From contig JACKQL020000013.1 of the NCBI GenBank assembly GCA_018296165.2, positions 992,001-1,056,000 of the forward strand: a DNA stretch of 64,000 nt, in the 5' to 3' direction. The DNA is from Termitomyces sp. T153 (Eukaryota; Basidiomycota; Agaricomycetes; Agaricales; Lyophyllaceae). The position numbers were made by a program, and so were the translations under genes. Numbering within the stretch: the first letter of the stretch is position 1; each line of letters opens with the position of its first letter. The notes below the pieces were generated by a model that searched no databases, was not told where the DNA came from, and saw nothing but the letters and a program-made list of their open reading frames with translations. This document shows, piece by piece, positions 49,801 to 61,207 of the stretch.

Positions 49801-52196
49801 TTAGTTCAGTTGTGAAGAGCCCCCCTCGGACCGTTGTTCGATCACTTCTCCATGTTTGTCGTGCGTCGCGTCCCAGTTCTCCACCTCAGCGTTGGGCACC
49901 TTCACTAGCTTGTTTATAATGGCTCCATCATCGAGTTTCTCAACAGATTGACGGATCGCATAGCCTCCAAGTTTCGGTAGGACGTGAATACGAAGCAGAT
50001 ACGCAATCCCCGACATTACAAGGCTACATTGAGAATACATGAGATTGGAACGGAGATAGATAGATAGAGAGAGAGAGACGTACATGCCGATACCAACAAG
50101 GCAGTACGTAGCGTAAAAGAAGCTCACATCGCCGCTATAGATGCCACTTACTGGTGGGACCCAGGGAAGGACAAGGAGATAGATGTTGACAGATATAGCG
50201 AATATGAGGACAGCATTCCAAGCGCGGAATTCTGTTTTTGGTGCACCAATATTTGCCCGACGTCTTCGGACTAGGAAGAGACCCCCTGTCAAGAGAAGAC
50301 GAAATACGCTTGCTGGGTATGACTGCAGATCAACAACTACGGTAGGACAATTAATGAGTTGCCATAGCTCTTTTGAAACAATACGCAACTGAAAACAAAT
50401 GCATCTCCAGCGGGAGGTGCAAAAATAACAAGGACAGTGAGGAGCCAGTGTATGAGACAAGGTCCGAGAGGAGTGTTGAAAGGCTTTGTAGAAGCCCAAA
50501 ACTCTGGGCATGGCAGAATACCTTGCCTCCCGCATTCTCGAATGATCCTGGACAACCCAATGATGGAACTCAGGATGTTCCCAAAGCTGCTAATACCGAC
50601 TAAAGCACTTAGGGCCTTAACTGATCTGGAGTCCCCAAAGACTGCAATAAAGAAGAGGCTAGCTGTGAGCTGATTTGAGGTCCGAATCTGTTCCTTAGGA
50701 ACTGACGACAGAGTGTAATGAATCACGAAAAGACATAAATAAAGAGTGACTCACTGGCGGCGAAGTAAGCGATATTAACAAAGAAGTACAATACAAAGAC
50801 GACGGTCAAGGATAATGGAGCATATCGCTTCATGACCCGAACAGGGTCCTGGAGACCAGCAATAAAGTAAGACGTGGCGAAGAACAGTGATAGGCGACTA
50901 TCAGCTCACGCGGACTTCGCGTATGACGTTGAAAGCGTTCTTTGCAGTCATGAAGTCCAAATGTTAAAAGAAAGGGGATTACGAAGGCGAATAAATACAT
51001 GCCTCGAAGCCAGCGTAGGCGAAATTAACTTTGACGAGTGCAGTGGCCAGACCATTGCCATTGGAAGTTGTGCCAACAAACGAATTCTTAAAATTGACAT
51101 AAGGGTCCTCTACCCGCGAATGCCCCCCAAGGACAATCAAGCCCGTTATCACAATGCTGAAAGTGATATTACGAACTTTGTATTTGGAGATGCAACTTAT
51201 AACATACAAGATAAGAGTCATGACTTTGATGATCCCGAGGGCATTGGAGAGGCGTAATGACCACTTGGTGCTACAAATGCAGACTAACGAGGGAAGTGAT
51301 GTTAGCAAGATGTCAGCCCTATAGAGCACACGACAGAACTAGTTTGCTCACTGAGCACAATTACCGTCATTGCTCCGATAGCTAATCCACGAACATTCCA
51401 TGTAGACGTCTCAGCACCGCCTGCAACAAGGAAATACTGCGCGAGGACTACAGGACTGAATTATTGGGACTTTCAATCAAAGAAGAAAAAATCCCACCGA
51501 TAGCATTACTGCTGGTGAATGACAAAATCACTGATTGGACAGCGAATGCGGTCGGTATCAGGAATCTCGGCTTAGGATATGCCTATCATAATAGGATGTG
51601 CGCGTGAGCGTGGACTTCTAGAATAATTCAAAGTTGTAGATGATGATGCATACCTTTTCTAGGTAGGCGACTTCGGCACCAGAACGGTGAGGGAAATAAG
51701 AAGCGTACTCGATGTAGACTGCAAGAGAGGCTACAAAAGCAGTAATAGTTGGTAAAACTAGAAAAGGTATGTTCCAAGAGTCAATGGTTTTACCTCCTGC
51801 CAAGCCATACCCAATAACCCAGTAGATCAAACTCAAACCAACGGAGCCCACCGAATTCAGAATGGAACCAGCTGTAAAAAGTCTAAGCTATTGGGTCCTT
51901 TGATACTTCTACGAATCAAGAAAGACATACGGGTCGAGAATACACCAGTTCCAATCATCGTGCTGATGTTCTGGGTATAAGATTTAATGTAGGTAATATA
52001 GTACAACAGCATAATGATGTACCAGGAATATGACCGTGACAGAGTCGACGTAGTAACCAAGTGGACTGACTGTCTCTACTGGAGCACCTGTTGTCACTCC
52101 TGCGTCTTCGTACGAGGGGATGGACGTAACATCGACAACGTATTTCTCATCTTGAAGCTGGCTCTTCTCCGTGTCCTTTAAAGTACCGCGTGACAT
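49801..52196 (-). CDS. Amino-acid permease, MUP1/LAT-like (APC superfamily)
   Basis: Thirteen exons: 52196-52023, 51970-51931, 51871-51794, 51730-51654, 51582-51498, 51447-51352, 51283-51208, 51156-51003, 50939-50910, 50848-50755, 50701-50390, 50336-50084, 50023-49801 (1692 nt, 563 aa). About 12 membrane helices. The first carries the substrate-site signature TMIGTGVFSTPGSILNSVGS, and helix 6 reads VKVNFAYAGFENAFNVIREV. The set resembles yeast high-affinity methionine permeases Mup1/Mup3 and LAT transporters, so H+- or gradient-coupled uptake of neutral amino acids is likely. Hydrophilic N- and C-tails (Lys-containing) would suit endocytic control. The intron at 50940-51002 has a GC donor (GAG|GCATGT). 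The last intron holds a GATA/GA microsatellite at about 50054-50079. Confidence 0.92.
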
Positions 52197-53183
52197 TCGT
52201 ATCAGCTAGGATCGGGTTCAACGAGACGAGGCTGAGGGTACTGTGGGATGACCCAGAAAGCCGATAAAGGTCCAGTCTTAACACCCTCGAAGCGACTTCG
52301 ATCATTCTTACGTATGATACTAGAAGTATAGACAGCATAAAAATTACATGAGCATGCATAGACAGCATGAATTTACATCAGAAGCCAAAAGGAAATCTAG
52401 TGTCACTTATCTTGCGTTTAGAAATTGTGTTGATGATGCGGAAAAGTGCTATCATAGAGTGGCATACAAAGAAGAGTACATCAAGAGCGAAGAGGCTAGA
52501 TGGCTCTTTTGTGCCTTCTAAAAGCATACTAGTTCACAGATTGTCGCCGAAGTCAAGTATAGAGTGAAGAAGAGCGCGGTTCATTTTGTTGTTGTTGTTG
52601 TTGTTTCAGTCCGAAGGCGGCGCCTTTGATTTCAAGGCTGGAATTACGTGGGCTTATCGCTCCCCTGTAGCTTGGAGTAACCTTCAGTCGGACAAAAAAG
52701 ATTTCCTCAAGAACAGCCCATTTATAGTGCTAGCATTGTTTCGACAGAGTCAATATACAGTGACAAGAGCTCACCATGAGTCAAGATGTGCTCTCGTTGT
52801 CAAGTCCCCTCGCCGAGGGTGTTCAAGGCGGGGTCACGCTTCCAATTCCACGGCAAAGCGAGGTTTTAATTTCCGTGTAAAAGAGATCATGACGCGTCTC
52901 ATCCGACTCGCAAAACTGACCGAGTGGAGCTCGAAGTGAGTGTGACAAATATGTGACGTCCAACTGAAGTTCGTGCCCTTGTTTACTTGTTTGTCTGATA
53001 CCTGCTCAGGCTCTTGAAATAACATTTTACATATGTGCTTCAAGACTTAAGTTGAGGTTCGAGCGAATCGGCTTCATGCATATGCATTAGACAATATCCT
53101 GGAAATCAGGAGTCGAAGGGATCCGTCGTGCTGTACTGAAAGGGTAGGGACCTAAGTTTGCCGACAGCTTTAACACAGCCACC
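52197..53183. other. Intergenic region between divergent genes
   Basis: 987 nt serving as 5' flank of the permease (minus) and of the C3HC gene (plus). A (GTT)n microsatellite lies at about 52586-52605. Open frames here (for example 52586-52939) show no coding evidence. Confidence 0.5.
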
Positions 53184-55311
53184 ATGGCCTCGCCGAACCC
53201 ACCAATACCCGGAACGCCTTTTCGCGTGGTGGGTGCAGCAGAGGCTGAATCAGAGGTTGTTTCAACGTTGCGAACGACCAAAGTACGTCCTTTCACTTGC
53301 AATCAGCTGATTGTTAGTTGACACGGTTGTAGAGGAAATTAGACGACGCTTTTCAAACCTTAGACAACGCAGTTTCATCTCCCGAGATACAGCGTCCTCC
53401 TCCGCCGAAAAAATCACATACGATACGTTCCTTATATTCCACGTTAGCAAAATATGGCATAAAAGGGAAAGAAGAAGAACAAGAGTCAGTTCATCAGCAT
53501 CTGGGAGCAAGCGTTCTAACTTTCACATATCATTGACAATGGTTCATTAGAGTGTCTCAGCAGGCCGCGGAAACGGCATTACCAACCACTAGAAGCACCC
53601 CTCATCTTTCGGCGATTCTGGCGCGTGTCACAAAGCGTACTCGAAAGGCATTGTCATCCAGGTTTGGTTCATCTGTGGCGCCACTACCGCCCACAGCAGA
53701 CTACCGACCTTCTTCTCTATCTACGTTCTTAGCGCGTCTTTCAACCTTCAAGTTGTCTACTTATGCCAATAAGCCTTCTGCGATCGATGCTGTGGCCGCT
53801 TCCAAATGCGGATGGATCAATGACGGAAAAGAAAGATTGGTCTGTGGGTTATGTCAGGCTTCTTGGGTCGTTGCTGGAAGAGCAGGAATGAGCAAAGATG
53901 CTGGTGAGAGATCTCCTAGCATATATATTATCTTCTTGATCATGACTTCGAAAGCCAATGCACTCCTTGAGAAGCAACGAGTCTCACTGGTAGACGCACA
54001 CAAGGACGCTTGTCCATGGAAGACCAGGCAATGCGATCGTATGTTCTTTGATCTGAAATCTGTTTGTATTGTTCCGAGATGTTGTGTAGCGACCATCTAC
54101 TGTATTCCCCTCCAGTCTCCAGCAACTATGGTGAAAGATATCAGGATCAATGCGACGACTTTGGATCCTTGGTTGCGCAATATCGAAGTAAAACATCCTT
54201 TGGTATGTTTTGGCCACGATCCGCTGCTTGCGTATGCTAAGATTGACAATAGACATCCACTCAAATCACCTCCCTTCGATCTACCTTGTCTACCGCCGTG
54301 GCGTCCTCAGATACCTACTCGCCAGCTTCGAACCTAAACACAACTTCCCCCGATCAAAGCGACGACAATGTATTTTCCGATTTCGATGGTGGAACTTCGG
54401 GACCTTCCAATGCGGCGATACTAGCTTCTCTATTTGGCTGGGGTCTTGCCCCTACCGTATCTCCAGATACATCGCGACGGCTATCTCTGGCTCGAGCCAA
54501 TTCACTTGCTCAATCCACGCCACCCTCTATCTCACTCTCACGATCATCTTCTGTGCGCCCGATATCACCAGCACCTTCTGCTTCGTCCCCCGTACAGCAA
54601 GGGACGCCCACCACACCCTCTCGTGTCTCCAGTGCTCAATTTACGTTTCACATGCCGTCAAATGTTAACGTAAAGCGTGACACTATCTTGCATTGTATCC
54701 TCTGTCAGCGCCGTATCGGTCTGTGGGCGTTTCGCCCTGAATCACCTTTAAATACCGCAGAATCATGTCATAACTCAACTGCCACTGACGCCACTATGGA
54801 ATCCACTGGTGCCGCGGAGTCGACTCTCAATTTTACGTCTGTTCCCACCATCTCATCAAAGAAACTCAATACCCAGCGCCCGTTCGACGTTCTAAAAGAA
54901 CACCGTGCATACTGCCCTTACGTTGTGCGTTCCACAATAGTCCCAACGTTTCCAGTACCCGTCATCTCCGGTGCTGCAGCATCTGCATCATCACTATCTC
55001 TCCAAAGATCTAACTCCACCGCTTCAGTCAAGAACCAGAGTACAACGCTAGAGGGTTGGCGTGCAGTGCTTACTGTTGTTTTACGTTACGGAGTTATGCA
55101 GAGGCAGAGGCTCGGGCTTGACTTTGTGGACCGGCTGAGAGGGGATACTACATCCTCCGATGAATCTATGGAGTTCGATGGCGTCAAGGCTATGATAGCA
55201 GGTGTGAAAAAACGTGGGGTATGTGTAATCTCTTCTATATGCGCGATCCCAAAGTAACGCTATGCTCAGGGTAAGGACCTGTTACAATATGTGAAGGGAC
55301 TACTTGGATAG
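53184..55311 (+). CDS. C3HC-type zinc-finger protein (NIPA / Rsm1-like)
   Basis: Seven exons: 53184-53282, 53333-53484, 53551-53903, 53955-54038, 54090-54202, 54253-55218, 55270-55311 (1809 nt, 602 aa). The start ATG has a strong context (CACCATGG). After a Pro/Lys-rich leader, residues about 165-260 form a BIR-like C3HC zinc finger: KCGWINDGKERLVCGLCQAS provides three cysteines, and DAHKDACPW the His and last Cys. The C-terminal half contains a second zinc-binding stretch (ILHCILCQRRIGLWAF, then KEHRAYCPYVV), matching the Rsm1-like domain, separated by Ser-rich low complexity. Human NIPA is an F-box-linked mitotic regulator; yeast Rsm1 acts in mRNA export. Which role applies here is not resolved. 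Intact, all introns GT-AG. Confidence 0.92.
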
Positions 55312-55439
55312 GGATGGGGATTATTTGGATGCACTACAGGAACTGGCGACTGCTACCTTCCATAAGCCCTTTAACTGCGCCAATGCCATCTATAAGAAAA
55401 GTCAGCTTTGCTGAAATTATATCAGGAGCTGGGACAAAC

Positions 55440-57300
55440 ATCGTGATATGGCATTAGTGGCGCAAGATATCTTTCTCCCACACGGAGTCTCTTAACCCTA
55501 TTTGGATGACCTGCTCTCTAAGAATTCCCTTAAGATATCGCGCCTTAATAACATCCCTCTTAACACCAATCTATACTCGTTTTAAAAGTCAACTCATCTT
55601 GTTCCTCCACCAAATCCCAAGAATCACCTGTACGTCCCGCACGGGCAGTCCGTCCAACACAATACTATTTACACATATCTACAGGCACATCATAGCTCAC
55701 TACGTGAGAGACATGACTAATGTGTATTCCCCGAGAGATGAGATCGGAGCAGACCAAACTACCAAACCATTGTGTGAGTCGGGTAAAAACGTAGTGAGAG
55801 ACTAACATACATTCGGATCATGTGTGCTTCAAAATTCTCCAATATGGTCTTTCATTCACTTGCAGGAAGATCACTTGGATAGGTGACAGCTTTCTTAATT
55901 GCCTGCAACAGCGCTATAGGCTCTCGCTTTCTCAAAGAAGCCGAGGTGTTGTAGTTGGGAGGTAGATTCAGCAGATTTTGTGAATACCAGACCGTTCGTG
56001 ACTTGCACAAGGTGAAAGAACATCAATGGTTTTTGTGAATATTCACACACGATCATGTGTTCCTGGTCACGATGTCAGCCCCAATTACGGGTTCCAAAAA
56101 AAGGAATTTACTGTCAAGGTCGCGGGCATTGAAAACTATTCCAAAACCGCATCAAGAACCCCTTCTTTTTTGGTATCTGGGGTCTCGCAGTTCCAAGGCT
56201 GAAATCCTACCAAGATCATGGGGTGAGCGTGGCAGAAAATAGGAGCTTCTGGCATGAAGAAAATTTTGATTCCGTCAGGAAGACACCAGTGTCCGGATGT
56301 GGGAGGTTGTGTAGAAACGCTGGTGCAACGGCATCTGCTGTTGGCAATGTTGGCAAACCAGGCAAGAGGAATTCATCAGTGCGCGGTGATGGACGTGTAA
56401 GCAGCTAGGACCTGAGCCAACCAGTCTTGAAATGACTGTGCAAGCAGGCGGTCAGCTTCATCAATAGCCTATATCGAAAGAAATCAGCGAGTGATTCATA
56501 AAGCATAATGAAACTCGGAGGACATACAAGAAAGCGCAAGTGCTGTAAAGAGAAGTTGGGCGTTTCATGGAAATGATCCATCAGTCTTCCTGGTGTGCAG
56601 ATTAGTATACCAACTTTGCTAGAACCACCTTTACAACTACAACCGTTAGCTCGAAACATAAAGTTCGACATTAGATAGATGTGCACTCACTGGGATGATC
56701 TATCTGCTACAACCTAAGACTGTTCATGAGAGAATGACTACTGCCCGGTTGAAGTGCCAATCTGAACGGAGATCAGATGAAAGATTCACTATATGAGTGA
56801 CAGTCAAGCCTGGAGGCCCCTTCCTTTTCCAAGGGCTTCAAAGGTTTCACAGACTTGCATGATGAGATCATGAGTAGGAAGAACAACTAAAGCACGTAGT
56901 CAAGCGACTACTTGAAGTGACAAAATCTCTCTCATGTCAAAAGGTGGTGCAGTGGTGTAAAGAAATTAACACCTCAATGGTAGGCAGGACATATACCAGT
57001 TTGTTTCCACTCCCAGTGGGAGCAGATATACAGATTCTGTAGATTGATGCCTGCAGACTGTGCAACTCACTGCACAGGCATTGGATCTGCTCACTTGCAT
57101 AAGCATGGTACAATTCCATCCAGTTCCTCTGAATTGCACACATACTCAGATCAAACAACCAAAGGGCTTGGGGAGTGGAATTTGAACGTAAAAACGGATG
57201 GGACATTGTATCCTGAGCTGCCCAAATCGGGAGCCTTGTCGTCATTTGTCCACGAAGTTTGCGAGACAACCATGAGTTGGAGACCCAACAACATACATAT
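55440..57300 (-). pseudogene. DEAD-box RNA helicase pseudogene (DDX51/Dbp6-like), nearly full length
   Basis: Reading the minus strand downstream from 57300, helicase motifs appear in correct order but in changing frames and with stops. Motif I is CISAPTGSGNKLVYVLP at about 56970-57040 (GSGKT changed to GSGNK). Ia is ALVVLPTHDLIMQV at about 56850-56895. A block STGQ-stop-SFSHEQ follows near 56740, then ILICTPGRLMDHF near 56600, motif II IDEADRLLAQSFQDWLAQVL at about 56395-56465 and motif III QKLLFSATLT near 56230. Then come HMIVCEYSQKPLMFFHLV at about 56010, GLVFTKSAEST at about 55960, SDLPASE-stop-KTILE near 55860, SDLISRGIHISHVSHVVSYD near 55720, and motif VI VGRTARAGRTGDSW near 55610. At least one former intron (about 56466-56524) is still present, so it is a DNA-level copy. 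It is not translatable. Confidence 0.85.
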
Positions 57301-57618
57301 GTGCTGTCGGTCTCTAATGTGAAACCATTGATAGCTCTGATACCTAATCCTAATGGGAGACAAACTACACCATATGTCTCTTGGATGCACTTTAATTGCC
57401 ACACAGAGGACTGAGGCCGGCATTAAGGGAGTCCTAATCCTTATGGACTCCATAAAACGGACTTATCATGCTACCAGACGTAGCGTTGCTCGCACTATGA
57501 ACACCATAGAAGCTGTAGCGGAGCCCTCGCGTAGATATTACATAAATCAGGTTCAATCCTGAAGAATAAATCAGCTGGAGTTAGCATCACAATTGTCCAA
57601 ACACAATTGTCAAACTAA
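57301..57618. other. Short intergenic region
   Basis: 318 nt between the helicase pseudogene and the histone deacetylase stop codon. It probably contains more decayed helicase 5' sequence and the deacetylase 3' UTR; nothing definite. Confidence 0.4.
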
Positions 57619-59540
57619 TCATACATCGACATCAACATCCATAGGGGTTCCGGAGCTCGAATCCACTGCAGGATTACTATTTTCTTTGTCTTTGTCCTTA
57701 TCCACAGCCTTACCTCTCCCGCGACCGCGACCCCTTCCTCTTCCTCTTCCTCGCCGCGGTGGAGCCACAACTACTTCTTCTGTATCTTCGTCACCATTTT
57801 CTCGCGTGGGAGCAGTAGTTCCTCTCCCGCGACCGCGCCCTCTTCCACGTCGTCCCCCTCGCCCGCCTCTACGAGAGGCTCCCCTTCCTCGCACATTAGG
57901 TGTAGATGGTGTCTCGTCATCATCGCGATCGACGTCATTGTCCCCATCAAAGAATTCATTCCTCGCATTACTTGTGTCAACCCTGACCTCCCCTGCCCTG
58001 CCTGTTCCTTTAGACTCTTCATCTCTCTCTTCTGCATTCTTTTCCTCATCACCCATCAGTCCCTGCAAGTCGGGAGGTATCTCCTGCATCGCAACGCTAG
58101 GGGCACCCTGTAGATACCGCAATTTATGTCGTATGCTCGTTGTTATCCGTTGAAGAGATGCAACGGAGTTCTGATTGTCTACTTTTCCAGTAAGTGGTGG
58201 ATGGAGTTTCCAGTGTGAATCCTCAAAAAAGGAGTCGTAGACTGTAGCAGGAAGCTCATCTGGTATTGTAGCGCCTACTAACACTGCAGTCTCGTACGTC
58301 CAGCATCGACTGACATTTTTTATGGTGTAACCTCCCCCGCCAAGGACAAGTAGAGGCACATTGTATTTTCGAACGAAATTTACGCATTCGCCATGTGCAG
58401 CGATAGAGAGATTGAAGGCACCAAGACGATCGCACCCCAAAGAGTCGGCACCGCATTGCAGAACAATGGCAGAAGGACGGAAAGCAGTAACAGTGTCGTC
58501 TATGACCGTTTTGAAGATGGACAGATACATGTCGTCGTCAATACCATCCTGCAAAGGCACATTCAGACAGAAGTGTTTTCCAGGTCCGTTACCATTATCA
58601 TCAAGTTTCCCCGTGCCAGGGAAAAAGTCACCGGTGTACTTATGAAAAGAAACAGTCATAACACGGTTACTCTGATAGAAAGCAAGCTCAACACCATCGC
58701 CATGGTGAATATCGATGTCGATATACAGAACACGTGGATGGTATCTATCGATGTCAATACGTGTTGAACCAATGAGGTTGGCCGCTATGGCAGATGACGA
58801 ACCTGAGAAGCTCCAGAATGGCAAGCACAATGTCATTAACGTAGCAGAATCCGCTAGCTTCCCCACGTTTTGCATGATGTAAGCCCCCAGACCAGTTAAT
58901 GGCAATGTCAGTAGTACCAGCACAGAGTTTTCGAGCGCCAGCAAGGGATGCACCAGCGTACATACGACAGAAATCCAACATGTCAGCAAATATAGGACAA
59001 TCCTCGACACAGTTGAAAACATCAATCATCTGTCTCATTTGTGTCTGGTTCCCTGGGGTCACTCTAAGGCAAGGAATTAGAAAACTAGCTGCCAAATGTG
59101 GCACATGCCTTGACTACTTACTTAGAGAGGAAATCAATGTAGTCGTGATCATGGTACGCTTCTAGCTCAGCCTGCGTCGCAGGCCGCGGATCGTATATGT
59201 TGTGAATCTGTTTGTCAAGGCCGTAACCCATAACAAGAGCATTAGTCAACGTTAGACGATGGGGTTTCATTGGATGTCGTTCCTAAATTGAATTGAGATA
59301 CAGACGTTGAGATTGATTGAACGATCATACTCCATAATGGTGTTGACCGACTCCTTTTGGCGAATAATACGAGACAATTGGCCGAGAGTGAGGCTTGACT
59401 TGGGTTTTAATTATATCCTTACATGTTCAAGTTTTGAGACTTACATTGATACGTTCTGTTATGGGTTGGGCAGTTCCGTGCGCGCCACGGTCAAAAAAGT
59501 AGGGAGATGACGAAAAAGTCGTGGAAAAGGCTCGAGCCAT
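57619..59540 (-). CDS. Class I histone deacetylase (Rpd3/Hos2 type) with RGG-rich tail
   Basis: Five exons: 59540-59445, 59393-59331, 59282-59122, 59063-58803, 58744-57619 (1707 nt, 568 aa). The catalytic domain (about residues 30-400) has [20 protein letters not shown], then [20 protein letters not shown] with the active-site His pair, [11 protein letters not shown] with zinc ligands, [13 protein letters not shown] and [19 protein letters not shown]. It removes acetyl groups from histone lysines in the nucleus, using Zn2+. The C-terminal 140 residues are acidic, then strongly Arg/Gly-repetitive (two RG clusters around 57700-57870), then end in DVDVDV; such a tail may bind nucleic acid. Motifs do not settle Rpd3 versus Hos2 orthology. 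Start chosen at the first ATG of an exon homologous to family N-termini ([19 protein letters not shown]). Confidence 0.95.
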
Positions 59541-59834
59541 GTTTTGATTGCGATGGGTCCTATGTGCACTTGAAGTGAATTAAAGCCTGAAACGGCACCT
59601 TGGATGCTGTTAGATGCGTGATGGTTATTCGATATACATGTGCTTACCGGTATCAACAGAATATTAAAATACACGGATTAAAAGAAGATCACACCTTATT
59701 GTCTCTACGCAAGCGGTTGAGGAACGAACAAAACTCAAAGCCGGCATGCCGATGTATATTTGGTGCAAGTTTGTTCAGATATTGGCGCCCATTACTTACA
59801 CCCCTTACTTTACACCAACTTCTCCTGTCCATCC
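59541..59834. promoter_or_regulatory. Bidirectional promoter between histone deacetylase and PER1 genes
   Basis: 294 nt separate the two divergent start codons, so the genes must share upstream sequence. No TATA box at a convincing distance; no specific factor site identified. Confidence 0.6.
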
Positions 59835-60907
59835 ATGCTCACAAATGGCCGCCTCTTCCTCATAGTAACTCTTTGCGGACCCGTATTAGCCTCTTCCGGA
59901 GACAGGTCATCCGAGTTTCAACAATGTATCAAATCTTGTTCCTCAAATCATTGTCAATCAAACACCGACACTAAGTCTTTATCCCTGGTCTTGCAATTCA
60001 CGGGGTGGACGTGCGAGGATGATTGTAAATACTCATGTATGCATGAGATAACGAGTCGCGATATACAACAGGGGGTACCTGTGCAGCAATACTACGGAAA
60101 ATGGCCATTCTGGCGTCTTGCTGGCATGCAGGAACCAGCTTCCGTCGCGTTTTCCCTCTTGAATCTCTGGTGTCATGCTCAAGGCGCGCTGAAAGTCCAG
60201 AAACAAATACCGAAAACTCATTACATGCGATCTTACTACTTAATTTGGTCTTTCGCGAGTATCAACGCTTGGATCTGGTCGTCTGTATTTCATACACGAG
60301 GCGAGTTCAATTCGGGCTTAGATATCAACTTTTGTCTCATCTCGAACATCATGTAGACCTCCCAACTACAGAAAAATTGGATTACTTTTCTGCAGCGCTT
60401 GCCATCCTTTATGCCCTTTATTATACTGTCGTTCGGCTGTTCCATCTCTATCCACGGCAGTCTCCCCTAACGCTCTCATATACCTCACAAAATACCCGAC
60501 TACTGTGCAGGATCTGGTCTCTATTGTGTGTTGTCACATACGTGGCTCATGTCTCGTACCTGTCCCTTCTTCCGCGCTTTGACTACGCCTACAACATGGC
60601 ATTTAACCTCCTAATCGGTCTCACGCATAATGTGTTGTGGTTGATATACGCTCTTCCAATATCGGTTTTTCAGAGGTTTCCTTCTCAACCCAAATCTTAT
60701 CGGCCCAACTACGTATACAAAGCAGCTGTGTTCGTGGCTCTTACAACGGTCGCAACGGCCTTAGAACTTTTTGATTTTCCACCTTGGGGCAGAGTTATCG
60801 ATGCTCATGCTCTGTGGCATCTTTCAACGGCACCTATCGCAATGTTCTGGTACGATTTCTTGGTAGAAGACTCTCTAGATGGGAATTGGAGGGAACAAAA
60901 GGCATGA
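59835..60907 (+). CDS. PER1: GPI-anchor remodelling protein Per1 (PGAP3 homologue)
   Basis: Two exons, 59835-60300 and 60357-60907 (1017 nt, 338 aa, normal for the family). A signal peptide (MLTNGRLFLIVTLCGPVLAS) leads to a Cys-rich lumenal segment (FQQCIKSCSSNHC, then GWTCEDDCKYSCM) with the YYGKWPFWRLAGMQEPASV block, then about seven membrane helices. The closing CREST-superfamily motif is DAHALWHLSTAPIAMFWYDF. Per1 acts in the ER/Golgi as the phospholipase A2 that removes the sn-2 fatty acid from GPI anchors. The single intron (60301-60356) has a GC donor, CACGAG|GCGAGT; no GT donor keeps the frame. Confidence 0.95.
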
Positions 60908-61207
60908 TGATAGTACGGCATGCTTGTGGGACTTCATTAGTAGGTTTCGTCTGTATCAACAGCAACTCGGTCTCATTCCATCGTTTCTACATGAACCTGT
61001 AGATAAACTGTTTCATTGGAAGCAGATATATTCCAGACAAGGCATCAAGCATTAGGTAAACTCTCCATGCTACTGTAGAGTACAAGGCATGCACGAAATA
61101 ATCTACACACATAATATTGTACATAAGAAAATGAGATACAGAATTCAAAAGACGAAAATAAGGTATACATGAACGAATTTCCATAAGGATAAAAAAATAT
61201 CGTGATC
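60908..61207. other. Intergenic region between convergent genes
   Basis: 300 nt between the stop codons of PER1 and the DUF6699-like gene; AT-rich near 61090-61200, fitting two 3' UTRs. Confidence 0.55.

Noticed and set aside
57593..58153. Plus-strand 186-codon frame rich in Pro/Leu/Arg
   Set aside because: Antisense shadow of the RGG tail of the histone deacetylase.
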